From Chloroflexota bacterium (lineage in GTDB: Bacteria; Chloroflexota; Limnocylindria; QHBO01), in the NCBI GenBank assembly GCA_013694795.1, contig JACDBS010000003.1, positions 1-15,151 of the forward strand: 15,151 nucleotides of DNA, given 5' to 3'. Of this stretch, positions 1-6,949 are shown in pieces (position 1 is the stretch's first letter; each line of letters begins with the position of its first letter). The notes under the pieces are model-generated. The model searched no databases. It saw only the letters and a list, made by a program, of their open reading frames with translations, and had not been told where the DNA came from. Position numbers and translations under genes: made by a program.

Positions 1-1
1 C

Positions 2-2563
2 GGCATCAGCTTCTGGGCGCTGGGCGAGATGGTGCGCATGCGCATCGGCATCGGTGAAGGTGCTGATGAGGCCACCACGCGAGAGCACCTGGCAAACAGC
101 CTGGACCAGTTCGTGACCGATGCGGACGAGCGGCGCAGCCTGGAGGACCCGCTCCTTCATCTGCTGGGCATCGGCGAAAGCCAAACGCGCGAGCAGGGGC
201 AGCTTTTCGTCGCGTGGCGCACTTTCTTCGAGCGCATCGCCGAGACGGGGTCCGTTGTGATGGTCTTCGAGGACCTCCAGTGGGCCGATGAGGGCATGCT
301 CGACTTCATCGAGGAGCTCGTCACCTGGAGCCGCGGGCGGTCGATCTACCTCATCACCCTGGCGCGGGCAGAGCTCCTCGACCGCCGTCCGACGTGGGGC
401 GCCGGTCAGCGCAGCTTCACGTCCCTCAGCCTTGCGCCGTTGAGCGACGACGAGGTCGCCACCCTGCTGGCGGGCCTCGTCCCCGGATTGCCGGAGCCCG
501 TCATCCGGCAGATTGTCGGGCGGGCCGAGGGCATTCCGCTCTACGCCGTCGAAACGGTGCGCATGCTCCTCAACGACGGTCGCATCGAGCGCGACGGGGA
601 GACGTTCCGGCCCGTCGGCGAGCTGAACCAGCTGGCCGTGCCGGAGTCGCTCCACGCGCTCATCGCCGCGCGCATCGACGGGCTGGCTCCGGCCGCGCGC
701 ACGCTCATCCAGGATGCTTCGGTGCTTGGCCTGTCGTTCAGCCTCGCCGCCCTCACGGCGGTCTCGCGCTCGGCCGCCGAGGAGATAGGCACGACGCTCC
801 AGCACCTGGTACAGCGCGAACTGCTGGTGATCGAAGACGACCCGCGCTCACCCGAGCGCGGCCAGCATCGTTTCGTGCAGGGACTCCTGCGCGAGGTCGC
901 CTACGGCACGCTCTCGCGCGATGACCGGCGGGCCCGTCACCTGGCGGCTGCCCGCTATTACGAGGCGCTGGGCGACGACGAGCTGTCCGGCGTGCTGGCC
1001 CAGCATTACGTGGACGCGTACCAGGCTCATCCCGACGGGCCGGAGGGAGCCGCCGTAGCGGCCCAGGCACGCGTCGCGCTGCGCGGCGCGGCGCAGCGAG
1101 CGGCCGACCTGGGGTCGCGTCGCCTGGCGCATGGCTACATCGAGAGTGCCCTGCTGGTCGTGAGCGACCCCGCCGAGGAGCTCGATTTGCGCGCTGCGGC
1201 CACCTGGATGGCCGCGGGCGCGGGGCTGATGGATGCGTCGGTCCGTCACGGAGAGCGGGCGGTGGAGCTCGCGACACAGCTCGGTGACGTTCGTGCCCGC
1301 CGCGTCGCTGCCGCCACCCTCGGGGAGGTCCTGCTCGATGGTCACCATGACCGTGCCATCGAGATCCTGACCAAGGCCTACGAGGAGCCGGGGCTGACGC
1401 CGGGGGACCCAGGCTACCTGCGCGTCGCAGCCGCCTTCGCGAAAGCCATGATGCGGTCGCAACACGACGCGAGGGCGGTCGAAGTCGCCGATGCCGCGCT
1501 CCCGGCCGGAGACGTTCCGCTGCCTTCCGCGCAGCGCGCCGAGGTTGATGAAGTGTTGCTCGACCTACTCATCACACGCGGGACCGCCCTGTCGAACCTC
1601 AACCGGGTCACCGAGGCCGTGGTCGTGCTGACGGGCGCTCTCGAGATGGCACGTCGCAAGTCCATGCTCGGCGCCACTATCCGCGCCCTCATCAACCTGA
1701 CGTACGCCCTTGGGCCCGACGATCCGGCGCGGGGCTTCCAGGTGGCGCGCGACGCCCTCGAGGAGATCAGGAAAGCTGGCCACGTGTGGGGCCTACGCTA
1801 CGTGCTCGGCAACGCCGTCGAGTACGGGATGGACGTCGGCGAATGGGACTGGATCATGGAGGTCATGGCCGAACAGGACCTCGGCGCGGCGGAGCCCGCG
1901 GAGCGGATCTGGTTCGGCGCCTCCCAGACGGCCATCCGAGCCCTCCGCGGCGAGGATACCGATGAGGCGGCGCGCAAGATCTACGCGGAGAGCCGCTCAT
2001 TCGATGATCCGCAGTACCTTTCGGGCGGGTCGATGCCGCTGCTCATGACGCACCTGGCGGCGGATCGGCTAGCGGAGGTCGTCGGCCTGGGCGACGAGAT
2101 GCTGACCAATGGCCGCGCCGGGATGGAGGGCGCCATGTATGGAGCGCTGGCCGCCATCTGGGACGGCGACGTGGCCACGGCGCGCCGGATGCGCGCCGCC
2201 CACGAGATTGCGATCGGCGGGCGGCGCACGACGGCCATACGCGAGACCATGGACGGTGGCATCGCAATGCTGGAGGGTCGGGCCGCCGAGGCTCGCGCCC
2301 ACTACCTCGAGGCCCAGCGGCTCTGGCGCGAACTCGGGTTGAACTACCTGTTGGCCATGTGCGACCTGGATATCGTCGTCACCGGAGCCCTGGAGCCGGC
2401 TGAGCGCCGACGCGCCGCGGACGAGGCCCGTACGATTTTCACCCGTCTCCGCGCGCAGCCGCTCATCGATCGCCTGGACGCCGCACTCGCCGCAGTCGGG
2501 CCTATCGCCACCGCGGAGCCTGCACCCGATACGTCCGATCAGGGCGCTCCGGCCGCTCGGTGA
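2..2563 (+). CDS. STAND-type AAA ATPase / TPR protein, probably the 3' part of a class III cyclase fusion (5' end outside window)
   Basis: The reading frame is open from the first bases and no start is visible, so the gene is cut by the window edge; the first ATG at 29 is internal. The first residues (GISFWALGEM) match residues 328 onward of the complete paralogue at 8861-12391, so roughly 330 residues (zinc ribbon, cyclase and Walker A in the paralogue) are probably missing. A Walker B/STAND motif FEDLQWAD lies at 266-289, followed by the conserved winged-helix segment (GRAEGIPLYAVETVRMLL) and a long alpha-helical, Ala/Arg/Leu-rich TPR-like region to the TGA at 2561-2563. Such ATPases are signal-dependent switches, and the TPR part probably binds the ligand or partner. 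Whether this copy has a cyclase domain cannot be seen here. The ATPase/TPR assignment is strong; the cyclase is inferred from the paralogue. Confidence 0.85.
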   Translation, partial: GISFWALGEMVRMRIGIGEGADEATTREHLANSLDQFVTDADERRSLEDPLLHLLGIGESQTREQGQLFVAWRTFFERIAETGSVVMVFEDLQWADEGMLDFIEELVTWSRGRSIYLITLARAELLDRRPTWGAGQRSFTSLSLAPLSDDEVATLLAGLVPGLPEPVIRQIVGRAEGIPLYAVETVRMLLNDGRIERDGETFRPVGELNQLAVPESLHALIAARIDGLAPAARTLIQDASVLGLSFSLAALTAVSRSAAEEIGTTLQHLVQRELLVIEDDPRSPERGQHRFVQGLLREVAYGTLSRDDRRARHLAAARYYEALGDDELSGVLAQHYVDAYQAHPDGPEGAAVAAQARVALRGAAQRAADLGSRRLAHGYIESALLVVSDPAEELDLRAAATWMAAGAGLMDASVRHGERAVELATQLGDVRARRVAAATLGEVLLDGHHDRAIEILTKAYEEPGLTPGDPGYLRVAAAFAKAMMRSQHDARAVEVADAALPAGDVPLPSAQRAEVDEVLLDLLITRGTALSNLNRVTEAVVVLTGALEMARRKSMLGATIRALINLTYALGPDDPARGFQVARDALEEIRKAGHVWGLRYVLGNAVEYGMDVGEWDWIMEVMAEQDLGAAEPAERIWFGASQTAIRALRGEDTDEAARKIYAESRSFDDPQYLSGGSMPLLMTHLAADRLAEVVGLGDEMLTNGRAGMEGAMYGALAAIWDGDVATARRMRAAHEIAIGGRRTTAIRETMDGGIAMLEGRAAEARAHYLEAQRLWRELGLNYLLAMCDLDIVVTGALEPAERRRAADEARTIFTRLRAQPLIDRLDAALAAVGPIATAEPAPDTSDQGAPAAR

Positions 2564-2573
2564 CCACATCCCT

Positions 2574-2602
2574 ATCGGATTCTCATCCGGTGAGAATCTG
2601 AT
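2574..2602. other. 12-bp inverted repeat just after the ATPase/TPR gene
   Basis: Arms 2574-2585 and 2591-2602 are reverse complements around a 5-base loop (TCCGG). The inner eight pairs are perfect (GATTCTCA / TGAGAATC) and the outer part has one G.U pair. It starts 10 bases after the stop codon at 2563. There is no T tract, so it is either a 3'-end stabilising or termination hairpin, or a protein-binding palindrome for the downstream PRC-barrel gene. Confidence 0.5.
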
Positions 2603-2624
2603 CCGCTACAACCCGCGGGTATTC

Positions 2625-2655
2625 CCGCCCGACTTGAGCTCAGAAGCGGGCGGTT
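2625..2655 (+). terminator. GC-rich hairpin, possible terminator of the ATPase/TPR gene
   Basis: 2625-2635 can pair with 2644-2653 through ten base pairs with one bulged A (2632). The loop is GAGCTCAG and only two T residues follow. It is the second hairpin in the 165-base gap 2564-2728. Termination is likely from stem strength and position, but the missing U tract makes it uncertain. Confidence 0.35.
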
Positions 2656-2728
2656 GCACGCCGTGCGGCCAAGCACATCGGCACCGATGATGCAGCCATA
2701 TGGTGAGTACACGCAGAGGAATTCACGA

Positions 2729-3121
2729 ATGGACCGCAGCATAAGCGCAATCGACATCTACACCTATCCGGAGCAGAGCTGGTCGAGCCTCGATCTCAGC
2801 GGATTCTCCGTTGAAGCGACCGATGGCGGCATCGGCTCAGTGGACGAGTCGACGCACGAGATGGGCACGGGCTCGATCGTCGTCGACACCGGCCCCTGGA
2901 TCTTTGGCAAGAAGGTCATGCTCCCCGCCGGCGTCATCTCGCGCATTGACGAGAATGACCACCGCATCTGGGTGAACCTGACGAAGGATCAGATCCAGAA
3001 CGCGCCGGAATTCAACGAGACTCGCCACAACGATCCCGTCTATCGGGACGAGGTCGGCAGCTACTACGGGAGCAACCGTCCGGCCGGACCCGACTACGGC
3101 AGGGACGACCGCGGGTTCTGA
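2729..3121 (+). CDS. PRC-barrel domain protein
   Basis: This 130-residue soluble protein has no signal peptide or membrane segment. I chose the ATG at 2729, not the upstream in-frame ATG at 2654, because AGAGGA at 2715-2720 gives a Shine-Dalgarno with 8-base spacing and because residues encoded before 2729 look non-coding. The core, about residues 18-85, has the beta-rich pattern of PRC barrels: a GF-V-A-DG-IG-VD opening, GSIVVDTGPWIFGKKVMLP, then a VISRID strand and a WVNLTKDQI segment followed by an acidic 'NAPEF' turn. The C-terminal 30 residues are Tyr/Gly/Asp-rich and probably disordered. PRC barrels occur in the photosynthetic reaction-centre H subunit, RimM and many small stress proteins; the role here is unknown. 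It converges on the PAC2 gene. Confidence 0.8.
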   Translation: MDRSISAIDIYTYPEQSWSSLDLSGFSVEATDGGIGSVDESTHEMGTGSIVVDTGPWIFGKKVMLPAGVISRIDENDHRIWVNLTKDQIQNAPEFNETRHNDPVYRDEVGSYYGSNRPAGPDYGRDDRGF

Positions 3122-3141
3122 TCAGCACTCGGGACCGATAC

Positions 3142-3174
3142 GGCCGTCGCTCTTCGCTGAGGGCGGCGGCCTTT
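3142..3174 (+). terminator. Hairpin between convergent genes, likely terminator
   Basis: GGCCGTCGC (3142-3150) pairs with GCGGCGGCC (3163-3171) over nine pairs, one of them G.U in RNA, around a 12-base loop. TTT follows at 3172-3174. It begins 20 bases after the PRC-barrel stop and ends at the PAC2 stop, so it probably ends the rightward transcript and may also block the leftward one. The T tract is short. Confidence 0.5.
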
Positions 3175-4043
3175 CAGTGCAGCCGAGATCCCCCGTCAGG
3201 CTCGCCGTCGCCGCCCTCGCCCTCGCGCAGGAAGCGCTCGATATCGGCGATCAGCTCTTCCCCGGCAGGCAGGCGGGACTCATCGGCCAGGAGCTCCAGG
3301 CGCTCGACGTGCGCCTTCGTGCCCTCGTCGTTGGCGGTGGCGGCATCCAGCAGATTGCGCCGCTCAAGCGCGCGCGTCGCCAGCTGACCGATGGGCGGCT
3401 CGATGCCAAGGTGCCGGCCCAGCGCGGTCAGCAGCGCAATCGACGCAGCCGGGTACGAAGCATTCACGTAATGCGGCACCTGCGCGAAGAGTCCGACCGC
3501 CGGAATGCCGTTCGTGGATGCCGCCAGCTCAAGCACCGATAGCGCCGCGGATGGCACACGCAGCAACCCTTCCGGACCCTGCCGGATCCCTTCGGGCAAC
3601 AGGCCAGGGGCCGATGCGGTCGCCAGGATCGGTACCGGCCGCGTGTGCGGCACCGCGGCTGGAATGGCGCCCAGGCTCACCCAACTGGCAACGCCCAGAC
3701 GCTTGGCGACCTCGATCACGTCACTGGTCAGCTCGCGCCACCGGTAGTCCGGTTCCGGCCCGGACAGGACCAGCAGGTCACGACCGCCGATCCGCGCGAA
3801 AGTGAGTTCGAGCTTCGGCCACGCCAATGTCATCGGCCGTCCGTCCACGATGTCGAGCGTCGGCCGGCGGGATCGATAGTCGTAGATGGCATCGGCGTCG
3901 AACGTGGCTACCGGGCGGCCGTCCTCCGCCAGCTGTGCCGCGGCGGTCGTCCCGGCGCCGCCGGCGTCGACCCAGCCCTCGAGCGCCGCGACCAGCACGG
4001 GCTTGTCGAGTTCCGGGGCATCCTCGAGCCGATAGAGAGACAT
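3174..4043 (-). CDS. PAC2-family protein (proteasome assembly chaperone-like)
   Basis: This 289-residue protein starts at ATG 4043 and ends with TGA at 3174-3176. The N-terminus matches the PAC2 family: a 'KPVLVAALEGWVDAGGAG' type opening, with the GWVDAGGAG signature at residues 23-31, then strands and helices including FARIGGRDLLVLSGPEPDYRW and the VSLGAIPAAVPHTRP segment typical of the actinobacterial and Chloroflexota members. The C-terminal third is helical and acidic. Eukaryotic and archaeal relatives assist proteasome assembly; the function of the bacterial members is not established. No proteasome gene is visible in the window. The start codon lacks a clear Shine-Dalgarno (weak AGG); a TATCCT a few bases upstream would fit a leaderless or short-leader transcript. 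Confidence 0.85.
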   Translation of the reverse strand: MSLYRLEDAPELDKPVLVAALEGWVDAGGAGTTAAAQLAEDGRPVATFDADAIYDYRSRRPTLDIVDGRPMTLAWPKLELTFARIGGRDLLVLSGPEPDYRWRELTSDVIEVAKRLGVASWVSLGAIPAAVPHTRPVPILATASAPGLLPEGIRQGPEGLLRVPSAALSVLELAASTNGIPAVGLFAQVPHYVNASYPAASIALLTALGRHLGIEPPIGQLATRALERRNLLDAATANDEGTKAHVERLELLADESRLPAGEELIADIERFLREGEGGDGEPDGGSRLH

Positions 4044-4149
4044 GCCCTGAAGGATACGCGCGTGGACCGCCTATCCGGCGAGCATCATGAGCCAGCCGTC
4101 GAGCAATGCATCATGTGGCTCAGTCCACGCGATCAGCCGGGCGATTCAT
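4044..4149. other. Intergenic sequence left of repeat copy A
   Basis: This is the first part of the 313-base gap between the PAC2 start and the MFS stop. It should carry the PAC2 promoter. Apart from TATCCT just upstream of ATG 4043 (minus strand) I see no structure or credible small gene. The long plus-strand frames crossing it are antisense shadows of the neighbouring genes. Confidence 0.5.
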
Positions 4150-4326
4150 GGTCAGGTATTCGCCGGGCGACTGCTATCGGCCACAGCCGTCCCATCGACG
4201 GTCAACTATTCGCCGAGTGACTCTTGGGGCGTCAACTGGAGTCCGAAATGGGCCTTCCCACGCTCAGCGAATCGGACAGTTGTCCCGGATGGATCCAATT
4301 TCGGCTCTAGCAGTCACCCAGCGAAT
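4150..4326. repeat. Dispersed structured intergenic repeat, copy A
   Basis: 4150-4230 aligns without gaps to 5680-5760, with 12 mismatches in 81 positions (about 85%). The right parts are also related: both contain a C-CACGC-CAG stretch and end with AGCAGTCACC (4309-4318 here). Inside is a motif ATTCGCCGGGCGACT (4158-4172) that recurs 50 bases later in imperfect form (4208-4222) and returns inverted at the right end. 4158-4176 and 4308-4326 are reverse complements at 17 of 19 positions. The element lies 30 bases beyond the MFS stop codon. It could be a non-autonomous mobile element (MITE-like), a REP-type element or a 3'-end RNA structure. No transposase is adjacent. Confidence 0.75.
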
Positions 4327-4356
4327 GGACAGGCAGAACCTGAAGTGGCGAAGCAT

Positions 4357-5556
4357 TCAGGAATCCTGCACTGCTGGCGGTGCTGCATCTCGCGTCATGG
4401 CTGCGATGGCCGTGACGACGGCTCCGACCGCCGGGATGAGCGCGCCGAGCAGGAAGGCGGTCGGGATGCTCGCCGCATCCACGATCAGGCCCAGGAGCAC
4501 CGGCCCGCCGCCGAAGGCGAGATCCAGGAAGATGCTAACCGTTCCGAAGGCCGCACCACGCTCGGCAGGGGCCACCCGCCGCGCGATGGCGGCGAAGAAG
4601 GCGGGCGTCACGAAGGCGACACCCACCGCCATCAGCGCCGCGCCCGCGAACAGGCCCGCAACCGTGGGCACCAGACCCGTCACCGCCATGCCGACCGCGA
4701 TCAATGCGAGCGCTGCCGCCGCCAGCCTGAACGGAGCCACGCGATCGGGGAGCTTCGCGAAGACGATCCGGCAGCCGACCACGATCAGGCCGAAGACGAG
4801 CAGCACCGGCCCCGAGCCCGCCATGGCCAGGTCGTCGCGGCCGTAGATGGCCACGAAGGCCAGGAAGCCGGACATGGCCGCCACCCCGGTGAAGAGTCCC
4901 GCGGACGGCCAGGCCACGCCGCGGTGGATGAGCGCGACCGGGCCGGAAGCCTCACCTTCCCGCCGGCCGGTCAGCGGGAGCCGCAACGCGAGGAAGGCCG
5001 CGAGCAGCGATAGGACGGCGGCGCCGATCCAGGCAAGGTTGAAGCCGCCGATGCCCAGCAGCACCTCGCCGAGCACTGGCCCAAACGCGATGCCCAGATA
5101 GAGGGCCAGGGAGTTGAAGCTGAGCGCCTCGCCCTCGCGGCCGCGCGGCGCGAGATCGGCGAGCATGGCGAAGCCTGCCACGAAGAAGAGCGCCTCCCCC
5201 ACGCCGAGCACCAGGCGCAGGATGACCAGGATCGCCAGGTCGGTAGTGATCGTATGAGCCAGGATCGCGACCGCGGCCAGGATCGCGCCCGCCACCAGCA
5301 GCGGACGCCGTCCACGCCGATCCGACTCACGACCGCTCCACGGCCGGAGCGCGAGCGCGCTCACGCTGAAGGCCCCGACGGCGATGCCGACGCCGACCGG
5401 ATCGGCCTCGAGCGGGCCGCTGGCGAACAGCGGGGTGACGAGGATGAGCATCCCGGCCGCCGTGAAGTAGGCCAGGTCCGCCAGCGCGAGCGCAATGAAC
5501 GGACCTGTGAACAGGCGGGGCTCCATGGTCGCGCTGGTGCTCGGGGGCGGACCCAT
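4357..5556 (-). CDS. MFS transporter, probable drug/metabolite exporter
   Basis: This 399-residue inner-membrane protein has about twelve hydrophobic segments, the usual length for the major facilitator superfamily. The first helix begins around residue 17 (FIALALADLAYFTAAG). The loop between helices 2 and 3 carries the MFS motif A variant GRESDRRGRRPLL, and the GVGEALFFVAGFAM segment with the following GREGEALSFNS loop resembles motifs of the DHA-type exporters. The start is either ATG 5556 or ATG 5526 (removing ten residues); neither has a strong Shine-Dalgarno. Stop TGA is at 4357-4359. The substrate cannot be predicted. The gene is isolated between two copies of a structured repeat and has a palindromic operator candidate at 5599-5629, so it is probably controlled by a regulator encoded elsewhere. 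Confidence 0.9.
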   Translation of the reverse strand: MGPPPSTSATMEPRLFTGPFIALALADLAYFTAAGMLILVTPLFASGPLEADPVGVGIAVGAFSVSALALRPWSGRESDRRGRRPLLVAGAILAAVAILAHTITTDLAILVILRLVLGVGEALFFVAGFAMLADLAPRGREGEALSFNSLALYLGIAFGPVLGEVLLGIGGFNLAWIGAAVLSLLAAFLALRLPLTGRREGEASGPVALIHRGVAWPSAGLFTGVAAMSGFLAFVAIYGRDDLAMAGSGPVLLVFGLIVVGCRIVFAKLPDRVAPFRLAAAALALIAVGMAVTGLVPTVAGLFAGAALMAVGVAFVTPAFFAAIARRVAPAERGAAFGTVSIFLDLAFGGGPVLLGLIVDAASIPTAFLLGALIPAVGAVVTAIAAMTRDAAPPAVQDS

Positions 5557-5598
5557 GTCGCGGCACAGCCTACGACCGACGCCGCCATCTGACTACGG

Positions 5599-5629
5599 CG
5601 TATTCGTAACCGATGCTGTTACGAATGCG
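5599..5629. promoter_or_regulatory. Palindromic operator candidate upstream of the MFS gene
   Basis: ATTCGTAAC (5602-5610) and GTTACGAAT (5618-5626) are perfect inverted repeats separated by seven bases. They extend by two more pairs beyond one T.G mismatch, to 5599 and 5629. It lies about 43 bases upstream of ATG 5556 on the minus strand, where a repressor of an efflux gene would bind. Size and symmetry fit a dimeric TetR- or MarR-like regulator, but no such gene is in the window. Confidence 0.5.
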
Positions 5630-5638
5630 ACCCGCGAA

Positions 5639-5660
5639 GGGGCGGCGACGCTGCCGCCCC
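5639..5660. terminator. Perfect GC hairpin between phosphotransferase and MFS genes
   Basis: GGGGCGGC (5639-5646) and GCCGCCCC (5653-5660) form an 8-bp perfect stem around a 6-base loop. Read on the minus strand it lies downstream of the phosphotransferase gene and before the MFS operator candidate, so it would insulate the two. Only TT follows on the minus strand, so intrinsic termination is unproven. Confidence 0.35.
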
Positions 5661-5679
5661 TGTGTCCGTTGCGCACCGA

Positions 5680-5866
5680 GGTCAGGTATTCACCGGGTGA
5701 CTGGTATCGGCCGCAAACGTCACATCCAGGGTCACGTATTCGCCGGGTGACTCTTGGGGCCCGATCCCAGCACCTATGCCGGCTCCCAGGGACGATTCCA
5801 CGCACAGTCCGATGTCCCCATTGGCCCAAACGGGCCCAATTGGCATCCCAGCAGTCACCTGATGCA
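5680..5866. repeat. Dispersed structured intergenic repeat, copy B
   Basis: This is the second copy, in the same orientation as 4150-4326; 5680-5760 is colinear with 4150-4230. The motif ATTCACCGGGTGACT (5688-5702) recurs after 50 bases as ATTCGCCGGGTGACT (5738-5752). The first of these contains TCACC-G-GGTGA where copy A has TCGCC-G-GGCGA, a paired change that keeps the palindrome. A second hairpin, TTGGCCC / GGGCCCAA, occupies 5821-5839. The right end shares AGCAGTCACC (5850-5859) with copy A, but its terminal inverted repeat is more decayed. It starts about ten bases beyond the stop of the minus-strand phosphotransferase gene. With the operator and hairpin above it fills the 319-base gap 5557-5875; I see no credible gene there. 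Confidence 0.75.
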
Positions 5867-5875
5867 TAGGTGGGG

Positions 5876-6919
5876 TCATACGCGTTCGACGGTCTCCACG
5901 ATGCCACCGGGGGCAAAGAAGCTCTCCGCCAGCTCCACCTGCGACTCGCGCGATGACTCGGGCAGCGCGGGGTCGCCGAAGACGCTCAACCCGAACTCGC
6001 CGATGTCCTCGAGGACTCGCTCGTAGCGGTAGTAGACGATCGCTTCGCGAACCACCTCGACGTCGCCGTAGCCCTCGAAGAACCACGCCTCCTCGTGGGG
6101 TTCCACCGCACGGGCGATCCGCGAGCCGATGACGAACAGCAGATCACGTTCGCGCGGCGCAAGCATCGTTCCATCCCAGTCCACGAGAAGAATGCGGCCG
6201 TCATCGGCGACGAGCAGGTTGGCGGCATGGATGTCCGCATGACACAGGACGTGCGCGAACGACCGTTCGCCCAGACGTGTGGCCAGCTCCTCCGCCCGAT
6301 CCAGCATGGCGGCGATGGGTCCGTGGGACTCCAGGAGGAGCGCGTGCAGGCGGTCCGCGGCCGGCGAATTCACCGATGGGTGTTGCGCAAGGACCGCTCG
6401 AACTACGCCGGCGGACGGGAGGTCGAACGTTTCGGCCGGCAGCCGATCGGCGAATTGTTCCTCGAGGCCGCTGTCGTGGACGGTGCGCAGGGCCGTGCCG
6501 AACATGCGCCACTGGTCTGCCGTCATGCCGGCGACCATCGCGTTCTTCCCCGCCACGAACGGATAGAGCACGAGCGTGCGACCGTCGCCCATGGGGTGCC
6601 ACAGCGTGGAGGTCAACGTTCGGATCGGCGCGAGGACGTTGGAGACGCCGGCGTCGAGCAGGGCGCGCGGCACATCGAGGGGCGTCGTTGCGACGGGCCC
6701 GTAACGAAGCTTCGCGAATGCGCCACCGTCGCTGGTCGCGACGCCATAGGACGCGGCATGCATGTCGTAGCCGGGCACGAAACTGAAGCCGGTAGCCTCG
6801 ACGCCGTACGCCGTCCGCAGAGCATCCGTCAGCTCGCCGGCGTCGAGTCCGGGGTCCTCCAGCACGCGTCGACGATACAGCGCGAGGTCGCGCGACCACG
6901 ACCCAGTAGGCTGAACCAT
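5876..6919 (-). CDS. Aminoglycoside/spectinomycin phosphotransferase-like kinase
   Basis: This 347-residue protein kinase-like fold protein (cytosolic) is of the APH family. Counting from ATG 6919, the nucleotide-binding lysine is likely K70 in AFAKLRYG. The catalytic loop HADIHAANLL carries D229 and N234, and the metal-binding aspartate is D247 in VDWDG. A spectinomycin-phosphotransferase-like pattern is seen in the N-lobe (FSFVPGYDMHAASYGV) and in LYPFVAGKNAM-GMTADQW. It phosphorylates a small hydroxylated substrate with ATP; many members of this family in environmental bacteria are not resistance enzymes, so the substrate is open. No start has a clear Shine-Dalgarno. Alternatives are ATG 6961, or GTG 6865, which would give the N-terminus most like the family (VLEDPGLDAGEL). 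The open frame upstream of 6961 is antisense to the next gene. Confidence 0.85.
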   Translation of the reverse strand: MVQPTGSWSRDLALYRRRVLEDPGLDAGELTDALRTAYGVEATGFSFVPGYDMHAASYGVATSDGGAFAKLRYGPVATTPLDVPRALLDAGVSNVLAPIRTLTSTLWHPMGDGRTLVLYPFVAGKNAMVAGMTADQWRMFGTALRTVHDSGLEEQFADRLPAETFDLPSAGVVRAVLAQHPSVNSPAADRLHALLLESHGPIAAMLDRAEELATRLGERSFAHVLCHADIHAANLLVADDGRILLVDWDGTMLAPRERDLLFVIGSRIARAVEPHEEAWFFEGYGDVEVVREAIVYYRYERVLEDIGEFGLSVFGDPALPESSRESQVELAESFFAPGGIVETVERV

Positions 6920-6949
6920 GATGTTGACGGCATAGGACGGAGCCACAGG

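Noticed and set aside
2611..2640. A possible third copy of the repeat motif (GGTATTC followed by GACTTG)
   Set aside because: Only the first seven bases match well; the remainder follows from a local hairpin.
4087..5101. Long plus-strand frames across the MFS gene and the first repeat
   Set aside because: They are antisense to a clear twelve-helix transporter and have charged low-complexity composition without domains.
4150..5866. CRISPR-like array suggested by the 50-base repeat spacing
   Set aside because: Only two units occur per copy, the sequence between units is also similar in both copies, and no cas genes are present.
4150..5866. Composite transposon carrying the MFS gene
   Set aside because: The flanking repeats are short and non-coding, no transposase is seen, and I could not find target-site duplications.
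6095..6949. Plus-strand extension upstream of the Rieske-like gene, and the minus-strand extension of the kinase frame up to 7792
   Set aside because: Each is antisense to the neighbouring real gene. A good Shine-Dalgarno at 6939-6942 fixes the plus start at 6950, and the kinase family match begins after 6919.
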